Source: an uncultured Hyphomicrobiales bacterium (GTDB lineage Bacteria > Pseudomonadota > Alphaproteobacteria > Rhizobiales > Beijerinckiaceae). From it: a stretch of 38,443 nt of DNA. Below, piece after piece: positions 16,301-24,659 of the stretch (positions are counted from its first letter, which is position 1; each line of letters starts with the position of its first letter). A program made the position numbers and the translations under genes. The notes under the pieces are model-generated. The model worked only from the letters and a program-made list of their open reading frames with translations. It ran no database searches and was not told the origin of the DNA. The stretch lies in NCBI GenBank assembly GCA_903877935.1, contig CAIRGA010000135.1:1-38443 (forward strand), given 5' to 3'.

Positions 16301-17224
16301 CTAGGTTTGAGGGTTACCGTAAAACAACGTGACGACGTGCTCGCCCTCGGCAAAAAACAACCAACGCTCGACCCATGCTGCCAAAAAGGTGATGCCAAAC
16401 GCTAAGACCGCGACGAGCGGCATACGGACGGCTAAAAGCTCTAATAGGCCAGCGCAAAGCAACAGGAAAAAGAACAATGCACGCAGACGCTTGGCGTGAC
16501 GCCGTGCCACGACAAACCCCATTTCGCGTTGCACGAAATTTTTAGTGGTGTGCGGTACTTCCCATTGACGGACATTCGGACCGAGGCCGGTTGCATTGCC
16601 CATTGTGCGATCACGCGTCGCTTGATCAATCGCGCGCCAATAGAGAAATTTGAGAAGGGCCAGCGCGAGGATCGTTACAGGAGCAACGGTCGAAACAGAT
16701 CCGGCATCCCGCATAAAAATGGCTGAAAGCGCGAGAAATAATGCGGCACCCGAGCTCAATGCAAAGAAGAGATAGACAGGCACCGTTAAAGGCTGATGCC
16801 AAGCGCGAATGGTTTTAAGCGAGGCGTAAATTTTGCCCGTTGTAAACACGGTGATGAAGGACATGATCGCTGTTATCGCACCAAGGGGGGCGATGGCGTC
16901 AGGGGCAGGGTATAGACCCGACCAGGTTAGGCCGAAGGCGAGAGCGAAAGGATAGGTGAGGATAGCCGCAACCCCTTCACGCGAGAGCCATGATGTTTTC
17001 CATTGCGAGAGCGCGCGCCAGGCGCGTTCCGGATGGCCTAGATGCAAGGTGGACGATAAAAGCCCTGCGGTGATCAGGCCTAGGGCGATGATCATAGAAA
17101 CGAGCACAAAAACGGGTGATGCGGATTGACCGAGTGTGGGTGCGGTTAAGCCTAAGAGCGCCAAGAGCCCGTAGCCAGCGCCCGATGCCGTGGTGAAGAA
17201 AATAACGGAATAAGCGGGGTTCAT
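16301..17224 (-). CDS. soeC: Molybdoenzyme membrane anchor subunit, DmsC/SoeC-like
   Basis: A 307-residue polytopic inner-membrane protein with about eight hydrophobic helices, matching the DmsC/NrfD-like anchor subunits that pass electrons between a Fe-S subunit and the quinone pool. MNPAYSVIFFTTASGAGYGL at the start and LGHPERAWRALSQWKTSWLSRE near residue 60 are typical of the family. It is the third gene of a minus-strand operon, starting 4 bases after the Fe-S subunit stop. Together the three genes fit the SoeABC sulfite:quinone oxidoreductase plan, though DMSO or polysulfide reductases share this anchor. The last gene of the operon ends 3 bp from the convergent flavoprotein gene, with no room for a separate terminator. 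Confidence 0.85.
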   Translation of the reverse strand: MNPAYSVIFFTTASGAGYGLLALLGLTAPTLGQSASPVFVLVSMIIALGLITAGLLSSTLHLGHPERAWRALSQWKTSWLSREGVAAILTYPFALAFGLTWSGLYPAPDAIAPLGAITAIMSFITVFTTGKIYASLKTIRAWHQPLTVPVYLFFALSSGAALFLALSAIFMRDAGSVSTVAPVTILALALLKFLYWRAIDQATRDRTMGNATGLGPNVRQWEVPHTTKNFVQREMGFVVARRHAKRLRALFFFLLLCAGLLELLAVRMPLVAVLAFGITFLAAWVERWLFFAEGEHVVTLFYGNPQT

Positions 17225-17228
17225 TGGT

Positions 17229-17975
17229 TTAGTTTCCGCTCAGCAATCGATCGGCCAATTTAAACAAACGGTCCATGGCTGAACCATCGCCTTTTGGCAG
17301 GGCTTCGATGCCCGCTTGCGGCGTGTCGCGTTTGGCGCGTGGCGGCAAATATTTGTTGGTCGGCTTGTAGCCCATTTCTGGTAAGAGATCGAAACCGCCG
17401 CGCTCTTTGACCAGTTGCGAGACGGCGGAGTTTTCATCGCCCAAATCACCGAAATGGCGCGCGCCCGTCGGGCACGCTTTGACGCAAGCCGGTTGGCGGT
17501 CTTCGGGTTCGAAATTCTCGTTATAGATGCGATCAACGCAGAGCGTGCATTTTTTCATCACGCCTTCTTGCACATCATATTCGCGCGCACCGTAGGGGCA
17601 GGCCCATGAACAGAGTTTGCAGCCGATGCAGGTATCGGGGTTGATGAGAACAATGCCATCTTCCGCGCGCTTATAGGATGCACCTGTTGGGCAGACGGTG
17701 ACGCAGGCGGGTGTTTCGCAATGCAGGCACGAGCGCGGGAAATGCACCACGCGACTGTCTTTGCCAGTGGTGTCTTCGACTTCATAGCCATGAATGCGAT
17801 TAAGCCATGGGCCATGCGGATCGGCGCCGCGCGTGTCTTCGTCCGTAAGCGGTGCGGAATAGCCTTGCGTGTTCCACTCTTTGCATGAGGTGGCGCAGGC
17901 TTGGCAGCCGACACAGGTATCGAGATCAATCACAAGGCCTAGTTTTTTAGCGGTGGTTTGAGGCAATGCGGTCAT
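17229..17975 (-). CDS. soeB: Four-cluster ferredoxin subunit of molybdoenzyme, DmsB/SoeB-like
   Basis: A 248-residue electron-transfer subunit with Cys motifs for four 4Fe-4S clusters: CVGCQACATSC, CLHCETPACVTVC, CIGCKLCSWAC and CTLC plus ACVKAC. It would carry electrons between the molybdenum subunit and the membrane anchor. The frame is open to 18071, but ATG 17975 is chosen because it overlaps the stop of the catalytic-subunit gene (ATGA), and because MTALPQTTAKKLGLVIDLDT is the expected N terminus. There is no signal sequence, as expected for a cytoplasm-facing complex. It lies between the catalytic and anchor genes of the operon. Enzyme identity rests mainly on the large subunit. Confidence 0.92.
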   Translation of the reverse strand: MTALPQTTAKKLGLVIDLDTCVGCQACATSCKEWNTQGYSAPLTDEDTRGADPHGPWLNRIHGYEVEDTTGKDSRVVHFPRSCLHCETPACVTVCPTGASYKRAEDGIVLINPDTCIGCKLCSWACPYGAREYDVQEGVMKKCTLCVDRIYNENFEPEDRQPACVKACPTGARHFGDLGDENSAVSQLVKERGGFDLLPEMGYKPTNKYLPPRAKRDTPQAGIEALPKGDGSAMDRLFKLADRLLSGN

Positions 17976-20785
17976 TGACCCACTCCAAGGTTTTTGAGCG
18001 TCGGGAATTGTGGGCTGCTGATATTGGATTGAACGGACGATTTTTCGACCCGAACGCGCAGAACATACCATGCGGCTTGGCCCGTTACCGGATCGCTGTT
18101 GGAGAAGCGATAACCGCCTTCGCGCTCGGGCAAGAGTTCGGAGATCAAATGGTTGAGCAAGAAGCCTTGCTTGGCTTCGGGCGCGTCTTTTTTAAGGCCC
18201 CAAGTGCCGGAGCGTTTGCCAATCGCATTCCATGTCCAGACCGTATCCGGGTTTACGCCGTTCATGAGTTTGGCTTGGCCTTTGATTTGGCCGTGATGGG
18301 AGGTGACCGTTACCCAATCGCCATCTGCAATGCCTAGCGAATGCGCGCGCTCTTTGGCGATATAGAGCCAGTTGCGACCAAGGATCTGACGCAGCCAAGA
18401 ATTTTGTGAGCCCCAAGCGTGATACATCGCCATAGGGCGTTGCGTAACCGCGTGCATGGGGAAGGCTGCTTCGTCGATCATGTCGCCCTCAAAGGGCGGA
18501 TACCAGAAGGGGATCGGATCAAACGCTTCGATGATGCGGGCGCGGTGGCCATCGGGCGGTTGAATGGCACCATGGCCTTCTGCCGCTAAACGGAATTTCT
18601 GCAAGGGCTCGCAATAAAGCTGGTGGATGATCGGCTCGGGCTTACCGATGAGGCCAAAGCCGGTGGCCCAGTCGAGATAGCCCTTGTTCACATGCTTGAA
18701 ATATTTATGTTCGTCGGGCAGCTCGTAGAACCAATGGCAGCCATTCTCGATATAGGCTTGTAACTGGTTCGGGTTGGGTGCGCCTTTGCCCGATTGCGTG
18801 CCATCCGCCCCACGAAAACCCGCGAGCGGACCGACGCCCGGTGCGCGTTCATGGTTGACGATGTAATCGGGATAGCCGCCGGGATAACGCGCATTCCCTT
18901 CCGGCGTTGTCATGCCGGGAAGTTTGAGGCGCGCCCCTAAATCAAGCAGCACGGTTTGAAACGCGCGCACATCGCGTTCGGGTTCAACGACCGGCTGACG
19001 AATGGAATCAGCGGGACCATCGGCTTCTGAAATCGGGCGATCCAAGAGCGAGATACAATCCCACCGTTCGAGATAGGTTGTATCGGGTAAGATCAGATCG
19101 GCGTAATGCACCATTTCGGAGGCGTAAGCGTCCGAATAGATGATTTTCGGGATCACGTAATCGCCGGTTGTTGCATCTTTGGCGGTGAGGTGTTTGAGCG
19201 TATCGGGGATGTTCATCGCCGAATTCCAGCTCATATTCGCCATATACATGAACAAGACATCAATGCCGTACGGGTCGCGCTTGGCGGCGTTGGTGATGAC
19301 CATATGCATCATGCCGTGCGCTGCAATCGGCGCGTCCCATGAATAGGCTTTATCGATGCGCTGCGGGGTGCCGTCTGCTGCAAGCAGCAAATCTTCTGGG
19401 CCGGTGACGAAGCCGAGCGGTGGACCGGGCAGGGGCTCATTAGGCCAGATTTGATCGGGCTTTCCCGTTGGTTTGATATGCGGTGGAATCGGGCGCGGGA
19501 AGGGTGCCTTGTAACGGAAGCCACCTGGCGTATCGATGGTGCCGAGCATGATTTGCAGCAAGTGAATCGCGCGGCAGGTTTGAAATCCGTTTGCGTGCGC
19601 CGAGATGCCGCGCATCGCGTGCATGGCGACGGGGCGGCCAATCATTTTGTCATGCCGGCGACCGGTGAAATCCGTCCATGGCACATCGAGGGTGACGGTT
19701 TCTTTGAACGCGACATGCGCCAGCTCGGCGGCGATACGGCGGATGGTATCAGCGGGCACGCCGCACCGCTCGGCTACCGCATCGGGTGCGTTTTCAGGCG
19801 CGAGGTAGCGCTCCGCAATGAGCTGGAAGGAGGTTGCGACCGTGCGCCCGTCGGGAAGCGTAAAGCGCCCCATCAACGCGCGCGCGGCGTCGTGATCGGT
19901 GGTGGGAGCGGGAGCCTTTTTATGCGCGTCCCATACCAGCGTTGAGCCATCTTCATCGCGTGCGAAAAGACCGTGATCGGCCGCGCCTTTGTTATCGATA
20001 ACGAGCCATGGCGAATTGGTGTAGCGGTTCAAATAGTCGCCATCGATTTGCCCGGCATTGAGCAATTCATGGATAATGGCACCGACGAATAATCCATCGG
20101 TACCGGGACGAACGCCGACCCATTCATCGGCAATCGCCGAATAGCCGGTTTTAATCGGGTTAACGGAGACGAATTTCGCGCCCCGTTTTTTGAGTTTTCC
20201 AAGCCCCGCTTTGATGGGGTTTGAGCCATGGTCTTCGGCCACACCAAAGAGCAGGAAATATTTAGTGTGCTTCCAATCGGGCTCGCCAAACTCCCAGAAG
20301 GAGCCGCCAAAGGTGTAGAGGCCTGCGGCGGCCATATTGACCGAACAAAAGCCGCCATGGGCTGCGTAGTTTGGCGTGCCGAATTGGGTGGCCCACCAAC
20401 CGGTTAAGCCTTGGCTTTGATCGCGGCCCGTGAAGAATGCGAGTTTCTTTGGATCAGACTTACGGACATCACCGAGCCAAGTGGTTGCGGTTTGAAGCGC
20501 TTCTTCCCACTCGATTTCGCGGAACTCGCCCGAGCCGCGTTCACCAACCCGTATCAAGGGCTTTGAGAGACGGCCGGGGGAATAATGTTGCTTGATGCCC
20601 GCCGCACCCTTGCCGCAGATGACGCCTTTATTGACGGGGTGATCGCGGTTGCCGTCGATATAGGTGACGGTGCCATCTTTGAGATAGACTTTTATGCCAC
20701 AGCGGCACGCGCACATATAGCAAGTGGTGGTTTTGATCTCGTCCCAAGTTTTGGGCGAGAGAGCGACAGCAGGTTCAGAGGCCAT
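17972..20785 (-). CDS. soeA: Molybdopterin oxidoreductase catalytic subunit, SoeA-like (sulfite:quinone oxidoreductase)
   Basis: A 937-residue molybdo-bis-MGD enzyme of the DMSO reductase superfamily. An N-terminal 4Fe-4S cluster is held by C22, C25, C29 and C57 (C-x2-C-x3-C-x27-C). C147 in AAHGGFCSVNMAAAG is at the place of the molybdenum ligand and suggests a Cys-ligated Psr/Phs/Soe type. There is no twin-arginine signal: the protein starts MASEPAVALSPKTW, directly before the Fe-S motif. This points to a cytoplasmic enzyme such as SoeABC, which oxidises sulfite to sulfate, rather than periplasmic DmsA or PsrA. AAGAGG precedes the ATG. It leads the operon with the ferredoxin and anchor genes. 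A perfect palindrome lies 58 bp upstream. Sulfite as substrate is a family-level inference. Confidence 0.8.
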   Translation of the reverse strand: MASEPAVALSPKTWDEIKTTTCYMCACRCGIKVYLKDGTVTYIDGNRDHPVNKGVICGKGAAGIKQHYSPGRLSKPLIRVGERGSGEFREIEWEEALQTATTWLGDVRKSDPKKLAFFTGRDQSQGLTGWWATQFGTPNYAAHGGFCSVNMAAAGLYTFGGSFWEFGEPDWKHTKYFLLFGVAEDHGSNPIKAGLGKLKKRGAKFVSVNPIKTGYSAIADEWVGVRPGTDGLFVGAIIHELLNAGQIDGDYLNRYTNSPWLVIDNKGAADHGLFARDEDGSTLVWDAHKKAPAPTTDHDAARALMGRFTLPDGRTVATSFQLIAERYLAPENAPDAVAERCGVPADTIRRIAAELAHVAFKETVTLDVPWTDFTGRRHDKMIGRPVAMHAMRGISAHANGFQTCRAIHLLQIMLGTIDTPGGFRYKAPFPRPIPPHIKPTGKPDQIWPNEPLPGPPLGFVTGPEDLLLAADGTPQRIDKAYSWDAPIAAHGMMHMVITNAAKRDPYGIDVLFMYMANMSWNSAMNIPDTLKHLTAKDATTGDYVIPKIIYSDAYASEMVHYADLILPDTTYLERWDCISLLDRPISEADGPADSIRQPVVEPERDVRAFQTVLLDLGARLKLPGMTTPEGNARYPGGYPDYIVNHERAPGVGPLAGFRGADGTQSGKGAPNPNQLQAYIENGCHWFYELPDEHKYFKHVNKGYLDWATGFGLIGKPEPIIHQLYCEPLQKFRLAAEGHGAIQPPDGHRARIIEAFDPIPFWYPPFEGDMIDEAAFPMHAVTQRPMAMYHAWGSQNSWLRQILGRNWLYIAKERAHSLGIADGDWVTVTSHHGQIKGQAKLMNGVNPDTVWTWNAIGKRSGTWGLKKDAPEAKQGFLLNHLISELLPEREGGYRFSNSDPVTGQAAWYVLRVRVEKSSVQSNISSPQFPTLKNLGVGQ

Positions 20786-20842
20786 GGCGGCCTCTTGTCT
20801 CGATGCGCATGGATCGAGGCTGGATCACGTGTTGTCTCCGCC

Positions 20843-20872
20843 CATAAAATACAGAATCATTTGTATTTTATG
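20843..20872. promoter_or_regulatory. Operator-like inverted repeat upstream of the molybdoenzyme operon
   Basis: CATAAAATACA (20843-20853) and TGTATTTTATG (20862-20872) are perfect 11-base reverse complements separated by 8 bases. The site is AT-rich in a GC-richer setting and lies 58 bp upstream of the soeA-like start, inside the 145-bp gap after ggt. Its spacing of about two helical turns suits a dimeric repressor or activator. No regulator gene is nearby, and no poly-T follows, so a terminator for ggt is less likely. Confidence 0.55.
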
Positions 20873-20930
20873 CCATGGTGAGGCAGAGGCGGCATGGTGC
20901 CAACCGCAGAACGAACTATGGACAGGCGTC

Positions 20931-22712
20931 TTATTCGGCCACAGCTTTACCGGCGGGCCGGCGGGAATCATTCGCGCCATAGACAAATCCGGCCCGCATT
21001 TTACCCGATAGTGCCATGTCAGCCACGGCAGCGCTTGCGGTTGCATCTGGCTTAGGTTGCCCGACGGCGATAGCCGCAACGGCGCCCCATTGGCCTTGTT
21101 CGGTCACTTTATAGCCCATGGCTTCGAGTTTGGCCTTGGTGTCGGGCGAGAAGCCGCGCGCTTCGACATAGACTTCGTCGGGTAGCCACTGGTGATGGAA
21201 GCGTGGAGCATCGACGGCTTCTTGCAATTCCATGCCGTAATCGACGAGGTTTAAAATGGTTTCGAGCGTGATGGTGATGATGCGTGCGCCACCGGGCGAG
21301 CCTAACACCATTACCGGTTTGCCATCGCGGGTTATAATCGTCGGCGACATCGAGGAGAGCGGGCGCTTGCCCGGTGCAATCGCGTTTTGCGGTCCTTGGA
21401 CCAGGCCAAAGAGATTGGGCTGACCGGGACGGGTGGTGAAATCATCCATCTCATTGTTCAAGAAAAAGCCCGTGTCGCCGGCGATAACACCCGCGCCGAA
21501 GAGCCCGTTGATCGTGTAAGTCACCGCTACCGCATTACCGTCCTTGTCCAACACTGAATAATGCGTCGTTTCAGGCTTTTCATGGGGCTCGGTACCGGCT
21601 TGTAAATCGGATGATTTCATTGCGTGATCGGGATCGATTTTCGCGCGGATGGCGGCGGCGTAATCGGGGGATAAGAGCCGATCGAGCGGGTTTTTGACAA
21701 AGTCGGGATCGCCCAACAGCGTGTTGCGATCGAGATAGGCGTGGCGCATAGCCTCGACCATCAGATGAATGCTTTGGGCCGAGCGGAAGCCGATCGATTT
21801 TAGATCATAGCCCGAAAGGATTGTGAGGATTTCGCAAATCGTCGTGCCGCCGGAGGAAGGCGGTGGGGCTGATAGAATCGTATAGCCGCGATAGGTGCAT
21901 GTCAGCGGTTTCATGTCTTGCGCTTGATAGGATGCGAGATCCGCTTCGCTGATCAAGCCGCCATTGGCCGCGTTGGAATCTGCGATTTTGTGGGCAACAA
22001 CACCCTTATAAAAACCGTCTGTGCCTTTCTCGGCGATGGCTTCAAGGGTGAGTGCGAGATCGGTTTGGACGAGCCGATCGCCAGGCTCGAAAGGCACGCC
22101 ATCGGGACGAAGAAAGATTTTGGCTAGAATAGGATCGGCTTTAAATTTAGCCGTGGCGTTTTGAAGAATATCCGTGTCGCCGCGGGTTAAAATGAACCCC
22201 TCGCGCGCCAGCTTGATGGCAGGCGCAAGGACTTGAGCGCGCGGTAATTTACCATAGGTATCATGCGCCAATTCTAGCCCCGCGACCGTGCCCGGGACGC
22301 CCGCTGCGAGATAGCCGTTAAGGCTCGCACCTTTTTTCACACTGCCATCTTTTTCCAAGTACATATCGGCGCTGGCGAGCGCCGGCGCTTTTTCACGAAA
22401 ATTGATAAAGTGATCGCTGCCATCGGCCAAATGAAACGTCATAAAACCGCCGCCGCCAATATTGCCGCAGCACGGATTGGTGACGGCTTCCGCATAGCCT
22501 ATCGCGACCGCCGCATCGACCGCATTGCCGCCGGCTTTAAGGATTTCGAGCCCGGCTTCGGCAGCCAAATGTTGCGCCGATACGACCATCTGTTCCTTTC
22601 CTTCAACGGCTGGAAGTGAGGCTGCATGAAGGGGGCGTTGAATAAAAATTGAAAGGGTGAAAGAGGCCACCAAAGCGATCAAATGGGCGGGCTTTTTTAT
22701 TCTCAAGCGCAT
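20931..22712 (-). CDS. ggt: Gamma-glutamyltransferase, secreted
   Basis: A 593-residue gamma-glutamyltranspeptidase that would cleave glutathione and other gamma-glutamyl compounds in the periplasm. An N-terminal signal peptide with hydrophobic core LIALVASFTLSIFI ends near LHAAS. The self-cleavage and nucleophile site TTHYSVLDKDGNAVAVTYT starts at about residue 382. GNAVDAAVAIGYAEAVTNPC, NIGGGGFMTFHL and PSSGGTTICEIL, and SSMSPTIITRDGKPVMVLGS, are typical family segments. The proenzyme is expected to split into large and small subunits. It lies upstream of and in the same direction as the SoeABC-like genes. Cysteine released from glutathione is one source of sulfite, so a metabolic link is conceivable but unproven. 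Confidence 0.93.
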   Translation of the reverse strand: MRLRIKKPAHLIALVASFTLSIFIQRPLHAASLPAVEGKEQMVVSAQHLAAEAGLEILKAGGNAVDAAVAIGYAEAVTNPCCGNIGGGGFMTFHLADGSDHFINFREKAPALASADMYLEKDGSVKKGASLNGYLAAGVPGTVAGLELAHDTYGKLPRAQVLAPAIKLAREGFILTRGDTDILQNATAKFKADPILAKIFLRPDGVPFEPGDRLVQTDLALTLEAIAEKGTDGFYKGVVAHKIADSNAANGGLISEADLASYQAQDMKPLTCTYRGYTILSAPPPSSGGTTICEILTILSGYDLKSIGFRSAQSIHLMVEAMRHAYLDRNTLLGDPDFVKNPLDRLLSPDYAAAIRAKIDPDHAMKSSDLQAGTEPHEKPETTHYSVLDKDGNAVAVTYTINGLFGAGVIAGDTGFFLNNEMDDFTTRPGQPNLFGLVQGPQNAIAPGKRPLSSMSPTIITRDGKPVMVLGSPGGARIITITLETILNLVDYGMELQEAVDAPRFHHQWLPDEVYVEARGFSPDTKAKLEAMGYKVTEQGQWGAVAAIAVGQPKPDATASAAVADMALSGKMRAGFVYGANDSRRPAGKAVAE

Positions 22713-22898
22713 TTAAATTCTGATGCTCCGGGCCGAAAAAGGGGTTACGCGATCAGACCATTCAATCGATGGGCTGTACAGCGGAAAGTGAGACGTGCGC
22801 TCGGTTTCCGACAACAAATATGCGAAGAAAAGCGGCTGGTGCGCAAGGTCGATGTGAGCCTTGCGCTGCCGACAAAGGATTTTACTTTGATGAAGCCC

Positions 22899-23612
22899 TT
22901 AGGGCATTAACTGTCCGCCATTCACCGACATAACGTGACCGGTGATGAAGGCGGCTTTGTCGGACGCCAAATAAACAACCGCTTCGGCGATATCATCAGG
23001 CGTACCAATACGGCCTGCTGGAATGCGGGATATTTCGAGGTCGCGCATATCCGTGCGCATCGCGTCTGTCATGTCGGTTTTGATGAAACCGGGTGCGACG
23101 CAATTGGCCGTGATGCCTTTGGCCGCCCCTTCAAGGGCGATGGATTTTGTCATCGCAATGAGGCCGGCTTTCGCGGCGGCATAATTGGCTTGTCCGCCCT
23201 GTCCCCTTTGGCCATTGACGGAGGACATGTTGACGATACGCCCATAGCCGCGTTCGCGCATGCCGGGAAGAACAGCGCGACACAGGTGAAACGGTCCGAC
23301 AAGATTGACGTCGAGTACGGCGCGGAAATCGGCTGGATCCATTTTATGTGCGACACCATCGCGCGTAATGCCGGCATTATTAACCACAAGGCCGATCGGG
23401 CCATGGGTTTGCTCGATCTGTGCGACCATTGCCGATACAGCACCAAAATCGGTGACATCAATCGTCTCGATGGCTTTGAAGCAAGGGGCGATGCTTTCCG
23501 GCCAGGCACGGTCAACGCCGATTATCAGCCAACCTTCACGGTGCAAGGCAGCGCTAATCGCGGCACCAATTCCGCGGGCAGCGCCCGTCACGATGGCGAT
23601 TTTGGCTCTCAT
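22899..23612 (-). CDS. phaB: Acetoacetyl-CoA reductase-like SDR (PhaB/FabG type)
   Basis: A 237-residue short-chain dehydrogenase. The cofactor site is IVTGAARGIGAAISAAL; the catalytic Ser-Tyr-Lys set appears in NMSSVNGQRGQGGQ and NYAAAKAGL. The NGQ-x-GQ-x-GQ-x-NY pattern and the C-terminal SVNGGQLMP favour acetoacetyl-CoA reductase (PhaB, NADPH-dependent, making (R)-3-hydroxybutyryl-CoA for polyhydroxybutyrate) over the fatty-acid enzyme FabG, but the two cannot be separated with certainty. The frame extends to 23690, yet ATG 23612 is preferred because GGGAGAT stands about ten bases before it and the SDR fold begins right after. No phaA or phaC is in the window. It is a monocistronic-looking minus-strand gene. 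Confidence 0.8.
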   Translation of the reverse strand: MRAKIAIVTGAARGIGAAISAALHREGWLIIGVDRAWPESIAPCFKAIETIDVTDFGAVSAMVAQIEQTHGPIGLVVNNAGITRDGVAHKMDPADFRAVLDVNLVGPFHLCRAVLPGMRERGYGRIVNMSSVNGQRGQGGQANYAAAKAGLIAMTKSIALEGAAKGITANCVAPGFIKTDMTDAMRTDMRDLEISRIPAGRIGTPDDIAEAVVYLASDKAAFITGHVMSVNGGQLMP

Positions 23613-24019
23613 AGTATTGATCTCCCGTTCCATCTGTATTGATCCGTAATAAGGTCGACGGACCACCCGTTTGAGCGGCATATGCTGCACCGCACAAAAG
23701 ATTTTATGGACCTTAATTTTCGGTCCTACAAGTTAAAAACAGGGCAATTTTGACCGGATTTGTTGAAGCGAGTTCAAAAGATGAGCGTTTTTCACGCTAT
23801 TATCATGATTTCTTGCTCTATAATAAGGGAGCTGGTGGTTAATCGAATGCCTCGCATTTTACCGATTCTAGCAAGACTTCGTGCGCCAAGATGGGCTTAA
23901 TCCCCAATGAATCGAGGGGTAATGCACAGTTATCCTTGCAAAATATATCGATTTCTCAGGTTTTCTAGTAATAAGTCGCATCGGCCGCATAAGGCGGTGA
24001 TTCGTAAAGGAATAGATAA
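23613..24019. other. 407-bp intergenic region between divergent phaB-like and HU genes
   Basis: The region must hold the promoters of both genes. A perfect TATAAT stands at 23819-23824 on the plus strand, but no convincing -35 box lies 16-18 bases before it. The sequence becomes AT-rich between 23700 and 23830. A GTAAAGGAA Shine-Dalgarno region precedes the HU start. I see no RNA gene or long repeat. Confidence 0.4.
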
Positions 24020-24385
24020 ATGGCAGTGAAACCCGCAACCAAAGTCGCCGCAAAAGCAGCCCCAAAAGCAGCCGCTAAGGCAGCCCCGAAAGCAGCAGCT
24101 GCAAAGGTCGACGTGATCACCATCAAGCAGATCGCAGCAACAATTGCGGATGCACACGGTCTCACCAAGAAGCAGGCAAACGAGATTTTTGATGATTTCG
24201 TCGCCGCGACCGTAAAGGGTTTGAAGAAGGGTGCGAAAATTCGTTTGGCCGGTCTCGGCATCTTGCAGGTCAAGAAGCGTGCAGCTCGCATGGGCCGTAA
24301 TCCTGCAACGGGCGAGTCCATCAAGATCAAGGCGAGCAAGAAGGTAGCCTTCCGCGTCGCCAAGGAACTTAAAGAAGCCGTCTAA
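24020..24385 (+). CDS. HU-family DNA-binding protein with Ala/Lys-rich N-terminal tail
   Basis: A 121-residue nucleoid protein. Residues 1-30 form a low-complexity tail of Ala, Lys and Pro (two AAPKAAAK-type units), followed by an HU/IHF domain of about 90 residues: ITIKQIAATIADAHGLTKKQ, FDDFVAATVKGLKKGAKIRL, then LGILQVKKRAARMGRNPATG and IKIKASKKVAFRVAKELKEA. RMGRNPATGE is the DNA-binding beta-arm with the intercalating Pro. Ordinary HU is about 90 residues, so the tail is an addition resembling histone H1-like C-terminal repeats; it should add non-specific DNA affinity and compaction. The gene stands alone with a large upstream region and a strong terminator, as expected of a highly expressed gene. 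Confidence 0.92.
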   Translation: MAVKPATKVAAKAAPKAAAKAAPKAAAAKVDVITIKQIAATIADAHGLTKKQANEIFDDFVAATVKGLKKGAKIRLAGLGILQVKKRAARMGRNPATGESIKIKASKKVAFRVAKELKEAV

Positions 24386-24450
24386 GGGAGAGTTGCTCTT
24401 CGAGCACACAATCTCCTTCGAGCGCAGTGTCTGATGTCTAGGCATAAAAA

Positions 24451-24480
24451 AGGGTCGCGGTATTCACCGCGGCCCTTTTT
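24451..24480 (+). terminator. Rho-independent terminator of the HU gene
   Basis: AGGGTCGCGGT (24451-24461) pairs with ACCGCGGCCCT (24466-24476), with one G-T wobble and a 4-base loop, followed by a run of T to 24480. A run of A before the stem could let it work in both directions. A smaller nested hairpin, TGCTC-TTC-GAGCA, flanked by GGAGA and TCTCC arms, lies at 24387-24416 between stop codon and terminator. Confidence 0.88.
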
Positions 24481-24659
24481 ATTGCGACAAGGGTCCATTG
24501 CTTCGCTGCGGCGTCGCCATAATGGCAAATCCGCTTATTAATTGGATGGATGAGCCCGCGAGTGTCATCGGTTTGTTACATTAGGCGATCATCTGTTGCC
24601 TACCATAACACCCTCTGCATCGGTTTTTATCCCGCCAATTTAAATTTTGGAGTTTGACC

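Noticed and set aside
19451-19945. Plus-strand open frame of 164 codons inside the molybdoenzyme gene
   Set aside because: Shadow of the soeA-like coding sequence, without family motifs or a convincing start.
22935-23642. Long plus-strand open frame (235 codons) opposite the phaB-like gene
   Set aside because: The minus-strand frame has complete SDR motifs and a good ribosome-binding site; the antisense frame has no recognisable motif.
23847-23900. 17-codon frame MPRILPILARLRAPRWA upstream of HU, a possible leader peptide
   Set aside because: The GGGAG-like sequence is too far from the ATG, a TATAAT directly upstream would leave almost no leader, and no attenuator follows.
23930-24445. Cys/Gly-rich minus-strand frame opposite the HU gene
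   Set aside because: Its composition is the mirror of the Ala/Lys repeat codons of the HU tail, and it runs through the HU terminator.
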